DNA from: Lachnospiraceae bacterium
GTDB lineage: Bacteria > Bacillota > Clostridia > Lachnospirales > Lachnospiraceae
DNA: 51,321 bases
Assembly: GCA_022800815.1 (NCBI GenBank)
Contig: JAAWRC010000024.1
Span: 1-51,321, forward strand
Reading direction: 5' to 3'
Shown: in pieces, positions 33,096 through 40,755 of the stretch
Layout: each line of letters begins with the position of its first letter
Position numbering within the stretch: position 1 is the stretch's first letter
Translations under genes and position numbers: made by a program
The notes under the pieces: model-generated
What the model was told of the DNA's origin: nothing
Databases searched by the model: none
What the model saw: only the letters and a program-made list of their open reading frames with translations

Positions 33096-34058
33096 ATGAA
33101 ATTAGGAGTTTTGACAGTTCCGCTTTCCGGTATGCCTTTGAGCGAGGTGCTTCCTTACCTTCACGGGCTCGGCGTACAGACGGTGGAACTGGGGGCGGGC
33201 GGCTATACCAATCCCGCCCACTTGAGGCCGGAGCTTCTCTTACAGGACAAAAGTGAGATCCAGAAGTTAAAGGAGCTCCTGAAGGCGAACGACATGGAGA
33301 TCAGCGCCCTCTCCTGCCATGGGAATGCGCTTCATCCAAATAAGGAGAGGGCGGCCCATGCAGACCGGGTGTTCCGGGATACGGTCCGCCTGGCAAATGA
33401 GCTGGAGGTGGACGTGGTCAACACGTTTTCCGGCTGTCCCGGCGACAGCGAGCGCTCAGAGCGGCCCAACTGGGTCACCTGCGCCTGGCCGGGGGATTAC
33501 CCTGAGATCTTAAAATACCAGTGGGAGGACAAGCTCCTTCCCTACTGGGCGGATGCGGCGGGGTATGCCAGGGAAAACGGCGTCAAAGTGGCTTTCGAGA
33601 TCCATCCCGGCTTCTGCGTCTACAATACGGAGACCATGCTGCGGATCCATAAGGAGATCGGGCCCGCCGTGGGCGCAAACTTTGATCCCAGCCACCTCTT
33701 CTGGCAGGGCGTGGACATTCCCACCGCCATCCGGGCGCTTTCGGGGATGATCTACCATTTCCACGCCAAGGACTGCAAGGTGGATCCGGGCAATGCAGCG
33801 CGGACGGGAGTCCTGGACACCAAGAGCTTCATGGATGCGGCGGGAAGGAGCTGGATCTTCCGCACCGTGGGCTATGGCCATGACGAGAAGGTCTGGAGGG
33901 ACATCATCTCGGAGCTTCGGAAGACCGGCTACGACGGTGCGGTTTCCATCGAGCATGAGGACTGCCTGATGTCGGAGAAAGAGGGCCTGGAAAAGGCCAT
34001 TCAGTTCTTGAAGGATATATTGATCTATGAGCAGCCCGGCGAGGCATACTGGGCGTAA
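33096..34058 (+). CDS. sugar phosphate isomerase/epimerase-like TIM barrel (first)
   Basis: 320-residue xylose-isomerase-like TIM barrel (AP_endonuc_2 fold). Probable metal ligands are in KVAFEIHPGF (Glu), GANFDPSHLFWQG (Asp, His), IYHFHAKD (His) and VSIEHED (Glu). Enzymes of this fold isomerise or epimerise keto sugars and inosose, and in some gut bacteria act on 3-keto-glycosides. It has no signal peptide, so it acts in the cytoplasm after import. The 74-bp gap after it is the longest between 30863 and 37432. Confidence 0.87.
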   Translation: MKLGVLTVPLSGMPLSEVLPYLHGLGVQTVELGAGGYTNPAHLRPELLLQDKSEIQKLKELLKANDMEISALSCHGNALHPNKERAAHADRVFRDTVRLANELEVDVVNTFSGCPGDSERSERPNWVTCAWPGDYPEILKYQWEDKLLPYWADAAGYARENGVKVAFEIHPGFCVYNTETMLRIHKEIGPAVGANFDPSHLFWQGVDIPTAIRALSGMIYHFHAKDCKVDPGNAARTGVLDTKSFMDAAGRSWIFRTVGYGHDEKVWRDIISELRKTGYDGAVSIEHEDCLMSEKEGLEKAIQFLKDILIYEQPGEAYWA

Positions 34059-34132
34059 GATGGCAGGGGCAGAGCCGGGAGTGGACTTCCGGTCTGCCCG
34101 GATGGCGCAGGAAAGCGCCGGAAGGAGGAAAA

Positions 34133-34603
34133 ATGGCAATCAAATACAAAGGGCTCGGCCACGTGGCCCTGCGCTGTGCGGAGAAAAACATGGACCGGCT
34201 GGAGGCGTTTTTTACGCAGACCATGGGCTTTCGCAGGGCCTTTGACCTGATTAATGAGAATGGCGAAATTTGGATCCGCTATTACCGGGTGGCGCCCGGC
34301 CAGTATATCGAAGTGCTTCCCGGCATCCCCTCCAGCCCCGTCGATTATTACGACGGGACAATCCCCAGGAGTCATCATTCCCATTACCATGCATGTTTTG
34401 AGGTGGACGACCGTTTTGCGGCGGTTGCAGACCTGGAGACGAAAAAGGGGCTGAAGGTGAACCGTACCCCCGACGATTCCGTTGGGCTTTGCAAGAGCCA
34501 CTGCATGTTCGTCAACGACCCGGAGGGCGGCGAGTGGGAACTGATGGAGTTTACGCCCCAGAGCCTGCAGATCGTGAATGACAAGACGCTTAAGGAGGAT
34601 TAG
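34133..34603 (+). CDS. VOC-family metalloprotein 1
   Basis: 156 residues, one vicinal-oxygen-chelate module pair (glyoxalase/bleomycin-resistance fold). The predicted metal set is complete: H10 (GLGHVALRC), E60 (QYIEVLP), H86 (HYHACFEV) and E136 (GEWELMEF). VOC enzymes bind a divalent metal and catalyse isomerisation, epimerisation or C-C cleavage of compounds with neighbouring oxygens, which suits a keto-sugar intermediate. Only 3 bp separate it from VOC 2, so the two are closely co-translated. ATG 34133 follows GGAAGGAGG. Confidence 0.88.
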   Translation: MAIKYKGLGHVALRCAEKNMDRLEAFFTQTMGFRRAFDLINENGEIWIRYYRVAPGQYIEVLPGIPSSPVDYYDGTIPRSHHSHYHACFEVDDRFAAVADLETKKGLKVNRTPDDSVGLCKSHCMFVNDPEGGEWELMEFTPQSLQIVNDKTLKED

Positions 34604-34606
34604 GAC

Positions 34607-35125
34607 ATGGCGGAATACATCAAAAGACTGACTCACTGCACCTTTACCTGTAAGGATTATCCGAAGATGGTGGACTTTTATGAGAATGTCATGGGCCTTG
34701 AGAAGCTGTTCACCATTGACTATGAGCAGGACATCATCGACGGCTACCTGGCCCAGGGCTACCCCCTCAGGGCAAAGCCGGGCGACGAGTGGATCACTTA
34801 TCTGAAGATTGCGCCCAAAGAGTTCATCGAGCTTTTCAACTGCCCTTACGAGGGGGAGAACAATACCATGAACCAGGAGTTCCATCATGTGTGCCTGGTG
34901 GTGGAGGACATCTACGAGGCGGCGGAGGAACTGGAGGGCAAGGGCCTGACCCTGTGGCACGGCCCCAAGTGGCTGGGTAATCCCTTTACGAAGCCTTATG
35001 CCGAGGAGGGGGAGCCCGGTCAGTGCGGCTCGCTGGCCTTCTACGTGCAGGACCCGGAGGGCAATGAGATCGAGGTCATGCAGTATACCGAGAACAGCCT
35101 CCAGCTCAAATACGACCACGATTGA
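34607..35125 (+). CDS. VOC-family metalloprotein 2
   Basis: 172 residues. Predicted ligands: H10 (RLTHCTFTC), E75 (EFIELFN), H94 (FHHVCLVV) and E156 (NEIEVMQY). About 20 extra residues (WLGNPFTKPYAEEGEPGQCG) between the last two ligands also occur in VOC 3, making these two the closest pair. Function is inferred only: metal-dependent step on the imported compound. It lies 15 bp before the second TIM-barrel gene. Confidence 0.88.
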   Translation: MAEYIKRLTHCTFTCKDYPKMVDFYENVMGLEKLFTIDYEQDIIDGYLAQGYPLRAKPGDEWITYLKIAPKEFIELFNCPYEGENNTMNQEFHHVCLVVEDIYEAAEELEGKGLTLWHGPKWLGNPFTKPYAEEGEPGQCGSLAFYVQDPEGNEIEVMQYTENSLQLKYDHD

Positions 35126-35140
35126 GAAAGGGGGCCGGTT

Positions 35141-35914
35141 ATGAAGATTGGATATCAGTTGTTTTCCGCCCTTGCGCTCTGCCAGGGGGCGGAGGGGCTT
35201 AAGGACACCATTCGGAAGATTGCGGCCATGGGCTATGACGGGGTGGAATTTTGCAGCTATGAGGGAATCCCGGCGGCGGAAATGAAAGCCCTTCTTGCGG
35301 AGTGCGGCATCGAAGCCATGAATTCCCACGTGCAGCTGGAGCGGTGGGAGAAGGATGCGGAAGGGGAGATCCTCTATGCGAAAGAGGCGGGGATCCCCTG
35401 CGTGGCCATCCCCTGGATGTCGCCAATGCTTCGCAATGCGGAAGGGTTTGCGAAGATCAAGGCGCTTCTCCCGAAGCTCTGCGAACTGGGAAAGAAGCAC
35501 GGAGTAAAGGTCACCTACCACAACCATGATTTTGAGTTTGTAAAAGAGGGGGACGGATACGTGCTGGACAGGATTTTGGCCGCCGACGAGGCGGCCGGCC
35601 TGGAGCTCGACACCTTCTGGGCCCACTATGCCGGGGTTGACCCGGTTTCCTATATGGAAGAGAAAAAGGACAGGCTGACGATGATCCACGTGAAGGATTA
35701 TCTGGAGCTCTCCGGCGGCGGCATGGCGGGCGGTCAGGAAATGCCTGCGTTTACGGCCATCGGGACGGGGAAGATGCCCAACGCCCCCGTGTTGGAGACG
35801 GCGAAAGGGCTGGGGCTTCCCTGGGTGATCGTGGAGCAGGACAACAGCAAGATCGACGTGCTGGAGAGTGCGAGAAAGAGTATCGAAACGCTGAGGAGGG
35901 TATTTGAAAGATGA
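35141..35914 (+). CDS. sugar phosphate isomerase/epimerase-like TIM barrel (second)
   Basis: 257-residue xylose-isomerase-like TIM barrel, shorter than the first. Likely ligands lie in VTYHNHDFEF, GLELDTFWAHYAG (Asp), MIHVKDY (His) and VIVEQD (Glu). It opens MKIGYQLFSALALC, typical of the IolE/hydroxypyruvate-isomerase-like group. Its last codons overlap VOC 3 by 4 bp. The first TIM barrel differs clearly in sequence, so they probably catalyse successive steps rather than being duplicates. Confidence 0.88.
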   Translation: MKIGYQLFSALALCQGAEGLKDTIRKIAAMGYDGVEFCSYEGIPAAEMKALLAECGIEAMNSHVQLERWEKDAEGEILYAKEAGIPCVAIPWMSPMLRNAEGFAKIKALLPKLCELGKKHGVKVTYHNHDFEFVKEGDGYVLDRILAADEAAGLELDTFWAHYAGVDPVSYMEEKKDRLTMIHVKDYLELSGGGMAGGQEMPAFTAIGTGKMPNAPVLETAKGLGLPWVIVEQDNSKIDVLESARKSIETLRRVFER

Positions 35915-36459
35915 GAATGGCACACACGACCTTTCAGGTTTCTGATATGGACAGGTCTATTGACTTTTATGTGGGAAAACTGGGGCTGACGGAGCATTTC
36001 AGGCTTTACAATGCGGACGGGAGCCTCTGGATCGTATACCTTAGGTGTGAGGACGGGCGGTTTATCGAGCTTTTCACCACAGAGGATGCGCCCCATTATG
36101 ACAAACACGGCACCTTCCAGCACGTCTGCTTTGAGGTGGACGACCTTTCGGCCTGCGGAAATGAGCTGATTGAAAAGGGGCTGGACATTTATCTGGGGCC
36201 GACTCATCTGGGCAAAAAGGCTTCTTATCCTTACAAGGCCGAATTCGTGGGAAAATGCGGGAGCCGGGCGTTTTATGTGGCGGATCCGGACGGAAATGAA
36301 GTGGAAATCATGGAATATCTGCCCACCAGCCTTCAGATGAAGACGGTTGAGGAGATTGAGAAGCTTCGCCCCTTGATCGAGAGCAACGATTATATTCCGG
36401 AAGCGAGAGCCCAGGGCGGAAAGATGAGCAAAAAGGAATTGGAACAGTTCATACCGTAA
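35911..36459 (+). CDS. VOC-family metalloprotein 3
   Basis: 182 residues. Predicted ligands: H5 (MAHTTFQV), E53 (RFIELFT), H71 (FQHVCFEV) and E132 (NEVEIMEY). The module is followed by a ~45-residue charged tail (EEIEKLRPLIESNDY ... SKKELEQFIP) not seen in VOC 1, 2 or 4. ATG 35911 overlaps the TIM-barrel stop (ATGA). Most like VOC 2. Confidence 0.88.
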   Translation: MRMAHTTFQVSDMDRSIDFYVGKLGLTEHFRLYNADGSLWIVYLRCEDGRFIELFTTEDAPHYDKHGTFQHVCFEVDDLSACGNELIEKGLDIYLGPTHLGKKASYPYKAEFVGKCGSRAFYVADPDGNEVEIMEYLPTSLQMKTVEEIEKLRPLIESNDYIPEARAQGGKMSKKELEQFIP

Positions 36460-36473
36460 AGGAGGAATGCCCG

Positions 36474-36968
36474 ATGACAAAAAAGGAAATTTTACTTCGT
36501 CAGGAAGAACTTTTGGAATTCCCCTCTTTTGACGAGGAGGATGCCTTGCTTCTGGGAAATCTGATTGTAAAACGGGCGAAAGAAGCGCGGTATAAAATTG
36601 CGGTGCTCATCCGGTTAAATGACGGTCTTACCTTATTTCAGTGTACAACAAAAGGAGCTTCGCTCCTGAACCAGATCTGGGCGGAGAAGAAGTTCAATAC
36701 AACGAGGATCATGAGGAAAAGCTCTTTTCTGGCGGTACTGGAGGCAGAGGAAATCGGGCAGACCATGGCAGACCACGGCCTTCAGGAGAGCTGCGCCTAT
36801 GCGCCGGGGGCGTTCCCGGTTCGGGTGAAGGGCGCCGGTATCATCGGGGCCGTGGCCATATCGGGGATCATGGATCTCAGGGAGCATGATTTTGTGCCTG
36901 AGTGTATGGCAGAATATCTGAAAATCTCAGATTTTCCGCTGGTGATGGAGAAGGAGTATATTTTATGA
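36474..36968 (+). CDS. UPF0303 / HbpS-like (Haem_degrading fold) protein
   Basis: 164 residues. The conserved segment GAFPVRVKGAGIIGAVAISG, followed by HDFVPECMAEYL, is characteristic of UPF0303/Haem_degrading (PF03928) proteins. Such proteins often accompany sugar or diol catabolic genes, but their activity is not established; heme binding should not be assumed. It has no signal peptide. The stop overlaps VOC 4 by 4 bp. Confidence 0.82.
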   Translation: MTKKEILLRQEELLEFPSFDEEDALLLGNLIVKRAKEARYKIAVLIRLNDGLTLFQCTTKGASLLNQIWAEKKFNTTRIMRKSSFLAVLEAEEIGQTMADHGLQESCAYAPGAFPVRVKGAGIIGAVAISGIMDLREHDFVPECMAEYLKISDFPLVMEKEYIL

Positions 36969-37432
36969 ACATGAAAAATCATCTGGAGCTTAAAAATTTT
37001 GCGCAGGTTGCGATCATCGTGGAGGATATCGAAAAGGCGGCAAGGGAGTGGTCGGAGATTCTCGGCGTCCCCATGCCGGAAATCATCGACCAGCCGAAGC
37101 CCGAGGTTCCTCAGCCGAACCTGACTTACCGGGGCGTTCCGGCCAGCTATGCGCTGCGCCTGGCCGTCATCGAAGCCCCTCAGGGCTTTATCATTGAACT
37201 GCATCAGTGCGACGAGAACGACAGTACCTTCCGGGAATACGTGAACAAGCACGGATACGGCGTCCACCACCTGGGCTTCCTCGTGGGCGACAAGCGCGAC
37301 GCAGTCGTGGAAGAGTTCCAGGAGAGAGGGTATGAGCTTCGGACGGTCGGCGTGTACGAGGACGGAAGCTGGACCATCGTGGACAGCGAGGATACGCTGG
37401 GCGTGAACCTGAATGTGAAGCCCCATATGTAG
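36965..37432 (+). CDS. VOC-family protein 4, metal site altered
   Basis: 155 residues, methylmalonyl-CoA-epimerase-like VOC fold: FAQVAIIVEDIEKAAREWSEILGV, FIIELHQ, GVHHLGFLV. The first ligand position is Gln (Q14) instead of His, E78 and H102 are kept, and the last position is Asn (LGVNLNV) instead of Glu. It may bind a metal differently or act as a non-catalytic partner. ATG 36965 overlaps the UPF0303 stop. The large inverted-repeat element starts ~20 bp after its end. Confidence 0.85.
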   Translation: MNMKNHLELKNFAQVAIIVEDIEKAAREWSEILGVPMPEIIDQPKPEVPQPNLTYRGVPASYALRLAVIEAPQGFIIELHQCDENDSTFREYVNKHGYGVHHLGFLVGDKRDAVVEEFQERGYELRTVGVYEDGSWTIVDSEDTLGVNLNVKPHM

Positions 37433-37451
37433 ACCCTTGTCAGGCTCTTGC

Positions 37452-37775
37452 CGGGATTCGGATGTCAAAAGCCGCCTGTATCCCTGTATCCCCGGTTGCC
37501 GTCAAATTGCACAATGGTTCGTGATCCTGCGACTTGACGTGGGCCTTAGAATTTCTTAGCCTTCCAGTCATAAAACAGCAATTTCCGGACAGGACGTCCG
37601 GAAAAGGCTTATGCCGCCATGGACGGCGGATCATAAGCCGGTTGCGTGAAACTTGCGCAGATTAAATTGGAATGCTTAGAAATTCAAGGCTCACGGAACT
37701 GGAGCAGAGAACGAACCCAATTGTGTAATTTGATGGCAGTCAATTTTGAATGCGGCTTTTGACCCTCGAATCCTG
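37452..37775 (+). repeat. ~320-nt imperfect inverted repeat (large hairpin) inside the operon
   Basis: Left and right arms match in order: GGATTCG (37454-37460) with 37767-37773; a perfect 12-bp block, 37464-37475 with 37752-37763; 37498-37515 with 37720-37737 (18 pairs, two G-U); GGTTCGT (37516-37522) with 37711-37717; 37543-37560 with 37674-37690 (one bulge, one mismatch). The centre holds two further hairpins, TTCCGGAC/GTCCGGAA and GGCTTATG/CATAAGCC with CCGCC/GGCGG inside. There is no ORF. It fills the only long gap (375 bp) in the operon after 28166. It could be a structured RNA or a MITE-like insertion. Confidence 0.8.
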
Positions 37776-37807
37776 AAACCTTATATGAAAGATGGAAGGA
37801 GAAGGAG

Positions 37808-38695
37808 ATGTCATTTACAGAGTATAACGAGAATCGCTGCCAGAAATGCCAGATCAACATTTATGATCTGGAAACCGGCAGGATAGAGGTCGTGAAGAAA
37901 TTCGACCGGGTCGTGGAGGCGCCCAACTGGACGGAAGACGGAACGTGCCTGGTCTATAACAGCTATGGGACGCTTTACCGGCTGGAGCTGGAAACGGGGA
38001 AGACGGAGGCCATCGACACAGGGATTGCCGTCACCTGCAACAATGACCACGTGCTGGAGCCGGGCGGGAGCGGGATCGCCTTTTCCAGCGGAATCGAGGG
38101 CGACGAGGATTCCAGGATTTTTGTGAAGGACGGGGCGGGCGGAGAGATTAAGATGGTGGTATCGAAGCCCTTCAGTTATCTCCACGGCTGGTCTCCGGAC
38201 GGGAAAACGCTGGCCTTTTGCGCAGGGAGGCCTTACGGGGATGAGATGGAGTGGGATGTTTACACGGTTCCCGCCGACGGCGGGGAGGAAGTCCGCCTGA
38301 CCGACGCCCCCGGACTCAACGACGGCCCGGAGTATTCGAAGGACGGAAAGCATATCTGGTTCAACTCCGTCCGGACGGGCCTCATGCAGGTGTGGAGGAT
38401 GAATGCGGACGGGAGCGGGCAGACGCAGATGACTTTCTCGGAGGACAGGAATTCCTGGTTTCCCCACATTTCCCCCGACGGGACGAAGGTGGTTTACGTG
38501 GCCTATCACAAGGGGGATCTGCAGCCGGGGGAACATCTGCCGGACAAAAACGTGGAGATCCGCATGATTCCCGCAGGGGGAGGGGAAGAAAAGACGCTGG
38601 TGAAGCTCTTTGGCGGCCAGGGCACCATGAACGTGAACAGCTGGGCGCCGGATTCCAGGAGGTTTGCCTACGTGAGCTTTGAACCGGAAGAGTAG
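37808..38695 (+). CDS. cytoplasmic TolB/WD40-like beta-propeller protein
   Basis: 295 residues with repeated TolB-type blades: GWSPDGKTLAFCAGRPYGDE, DGPEYSKDGKHIWFNSVRTG, MNADGSGQTQMTF, PHISPDGTKVVYVAYHKGD and APDSRRFAYVSF. There is no signal peptide. Its neighbours are metabolic, so it is more likely an enzyme-like propeller than a Tol component; cytoplasmic oligogalacturonate lyases have a similar propeller, but the resemblance here is only structural. It begins after the large inverted repeat and may be expressed differently from the genes upstream. ATG 37808 follows AAGGAGAAGGAG. Confidence 0.8.
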   Translation: MSFTEYNENRCQKCQINIYDLETGRIEVVKKFDRVVEAPNWTEDGTCLVYNSYGTLYRLELETGKTEAIDTGIAVTCNNDHVLEPGGSGIAFSSGIEGDEDSRIFVKDGAGGEIKMVVSKPFSYLHGWSPDGKTLAFCAGRPYGDEMEWDVYTVPADGGEEVRLTDAPGLNDGPEYSKDGKHIWFNSVRTGLMQVWRMNADGSGQTQMTFSEDRNSWFPHISPDGTKVVYVAYHKGDLQPGEHLPDKNVEIRMIPAGGGEEKTLVKLFGGQGTMNVNSWAPDSRRFAYVSFEPEE

Positions 38696-38745
38696 GAAGT
38701 AGAACCGGAAACCCAAAAAGTAAAAAACTTGTAAAAGTTGTTGCA

Positions 38746-38799
38746 ATACTTTTAAGATTCTATGACTGTCCTTGAAAAACATAAAACTTGTGTTACAAT
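38746..38799 (+). promoter_or_regulatory. promoter block of VanW copy 3
   Basis: TTGAAA (38772-38777), 16-bp spacer, TACAAT (38794-38799), with the 16-nt box ATACTTTTAAGATTCT at 38746-38761. Box, spacing and promoter match those of VanW copy 2 at 22353-22406. Confidence 0.7.
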
Positions 38800-38852
38800 G
38801 AGAAAATGCGAGGGGGGAGATTCATTAAGCCGAGAAGGAAAGGGAGCGTTTT

Positions 38853-40622
38853 ATGAAAAAAGGACGTGCATGGATGCTTGCGGCGGTTTTGCTGTTTGGC
38901 CTGGTGATTTCAGGGACGGCATATGCGTCGGGAGAGAGCGGAGAAACGAGTGAGACGGAGACCCTGGGCGGGGACGGGACGTCCGCACCGGAGGAACAGG
39001 CGGGAGATGCCGAAGAACAGACGGAAGATGCCCAAAAAGAGACGGAAGACACCAAAGAACAGACGGGAGATCCGGAGAGCGCTCTGGGAGAGGCGGTGGA
39101 AAATGGTAGGTATGCAGGGGACGAAGTGATTGCGGACGGCGTCTATATTGACGAGATTGACGTGGGCGGGATGACGCCGGAGGAAGCACTGAGGACGGTC
39201 CTTTCCTATGTCGAGGAGGCGAAAAAGAAAACCCTGACCGTGACTCTGGAGGGAGCGGAAGAGGTGGAGCCGATTACGACCACGGCGTCGGAACTGGGCC
39301 TTCATACAAACGAGCCGTCCGAAATCATCATGGAGGCGCTGGCCCTTGGAAAGGACGGGAATCTGATCACCCGTTATAAGGCGGAGAAGGATTTGAAAAC
39401 CAGCAATCAGGTTTTCGAGCTGGGAATGGCCATTGACCAGGAGCAGGTGAGCCGTTTTGTGACAGAACGGACGGAGGGGCTTTCCGTGGAGCCGGTCGAT
39501 GCAGAGCTCACCAGAACCGGGGACGGTTTTTCCGTCAGTGAGAGCAGGACGGGGATCAAGGTGGACGTGCCGGCGACCATCGAGGAGGTAAAGAAAGCAT
39601 TCCAGGACTGGAACAGGGAGGACGTGACTCTGGCGGCGGTGGCCGAGATCACCCAGCCAAGATATACGACGGCGGTACTCTCGCAGATTCAGGACCCTCT
39701 GGGAGAATTTTCCACGAAGACGAGCGACAGGAGCGGCGGAAAGCTGCAGAACGTGCAGCGGGGCGTGGACCTGACCAACGGGATTCTGATTATGCCGGGG
39801 GAGAGCTGGTCCATGCATGACGCCCTGGCCCCCTTTACCGCAGAGAACGGGTACACGGTACAGATCGCCTATCAGGGAAACTCGTATGTGCAGGAGTATG
39901 GCGGGGGGATCTGCCAGCTGGCCACGACTCTCTACAATGCGGCCCTTTTGTCCGAGGTGAACATTTCCAAGCGCTCCAATCACTCCATGGTCGTGAAATA
40001 TACCCTGGAGGGGCTGGATGCGACCATCAACGACGGCGGAAGCAAGGACCTGGAGCTGACCAATGATTTTGACTTTCCGATCTACATCGAGGCCCGCCAC
40101 AACGGCGGTGGGAAAGTGACCTACACCATCTGGGGGAAGGAGACCAGGCCGGAGAACAGGACACTAAAGTTTACCCATAACATTCTCAGCGAGGAGTATC
40201 TTCCCGACGAGGTGACGGTTGACCCCGGCATGGCGCCGGGAAGCCAGGACGTGAAGCAGGCGACCTCCTATCCGAAGATGACCGTGGAGGCGTACAAGGA
40301 GATTTACGTGGACGGCGTCCTGCAGGAAAGGATCAAGCTGCACACGGATAAATACCTGGCGTCGGCCAGGAAGGTGGTGAAAGGTCCCGACCTGCCCGTC
40401 GACCCCAGTACCGGACTTCCCGTGGGGGCGGACCCGAACGGAGGGCAGCAGGCAGACCCGGGCGTCGGGCAGCCGGAGGCCCCCGATGGGGGACAGACGC
40501 AGGCCCCGCCAGCTGCGGAAGCCCCGACCCAGGCCCCGCCGGCTGCGGAAGTGCCCACGCAGGCCCCGCCGACGGAGGCTCCCTCACAGCCGGAACTATC
40601 CGTCCCCGCACCGGAGGATTGA
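38853..40622 (+). CDS. VanW-family exported protein, copy 3
   Basis: 589 residues. A signal peptide (AWMLAAVLLFGLVISGTAYA) is followed by an acidic Glu/Thr-rich linker, a putative peptidoglycan-binding domain (DGVYIDEIDVGGMTPEEAL) and a VanW domain (WSMHDALAPFTAENGYT, EYGGGICQLATTLYNAAL, LDATINDGGSKDLEL). The tail has near-repeats of PTQAPPAAE. Same architecture as copies 1 and 2 and closest to copy 2, including the promoter. Cell-envelope role inferred from export, binding domain and tail; biochemical function unknown. Confidence 0.88.
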   Translation: MKKGRAWMLAAVLLFGLVISGTAYASGESGETSETETLGGDGTSAPEEQAGDAEEQTEDAQKETEDTKEQTGDPESALGEAVENGRYAGDEVIADGVYIDEIDVGGMTPEEALRTVLSYVEEAKKKTLTVTLEGAEEVEPITTTASELGLHTNEPSEIIMEALALGKDGNLITRYKAEKDLKTSNQVFELGMAIDQEQVSRFVTERTEGLSVEPVDAELTRTGDGFSVSESRTGIKVDVPATIEEVKKAFQDWNREDVTLAAVAEITQPRYTTAVLSQIQDPLGEFSTKTSDRSGGKLQNVQRGVDLTNGILIMPGESWSMHDALAPFTAENGYTVQIAYQGNSYVQEYGGGICQLATTLYNAALLSEVNISKRSNHSMVVKYTLEGLDATINDGGSKDLELTNDFDFPIYIEARHNGGGKVTYTIWGKETRPENRTLKFTHNILSEEYLPDEVTVDPGMAPGSQDVKQATSYPKMTVEAYKEIYVDGVLQERIKLHTDKYLASARKVVKGPDLPVDPSTGLPVGADPNGGQQADPGVGQPEAPDGGQTQAPPAAEAPTQAPPAAEVPTQAPPTEAPSQPELSVPAPED

Positions 40623-40692
40623 GTATCGGGATAAGGTCGTTTGGAAATACGAAAACCAGATGCAGATTTCCGGACAATATGATATGATTGAG

Positions 40693-40727
40693 AGAAGCCG
40701 CATTCCCTTTGAGGGATGGCGGCTTCT
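40693..40727 (+). terminator. probable terminator after VanW copy 3
   Basis: AGAAGCCGC (40693-40701) pairs with GCGGCTTCT (40719-40727), and TCCC/GGGA extends the stem inward. The following bases are only partly T-rich (GTTGCGG), so termination may be incomplete and allow read-through into 40756. Confidence 0.5.
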
Positions 40728-40755
40728 GTTGCGGAAGCGGATTGGAGGAGGAGAT

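Noticed and set aside
34025-35923. 632-codon open frame on the minus strand opposite VOC 1/2 and the second TIM barrel
   Set aside because: Plus-strand genes have exact family motifs and coupled starts and stops. The minus frame has low-complexity composition and no ribosome site.
36474-36968. UPF0303 protein as a heme-degrading enzyme
   Set aside because: The domain name is historical. No heme genes are nearby and the operon is sugar-type.
37808-38695. Beta-propeller as part of a Tol-Pal system
   Set aside because: The organism appears Gram-positive, the protein has no signal peptide and no tol genes are present.
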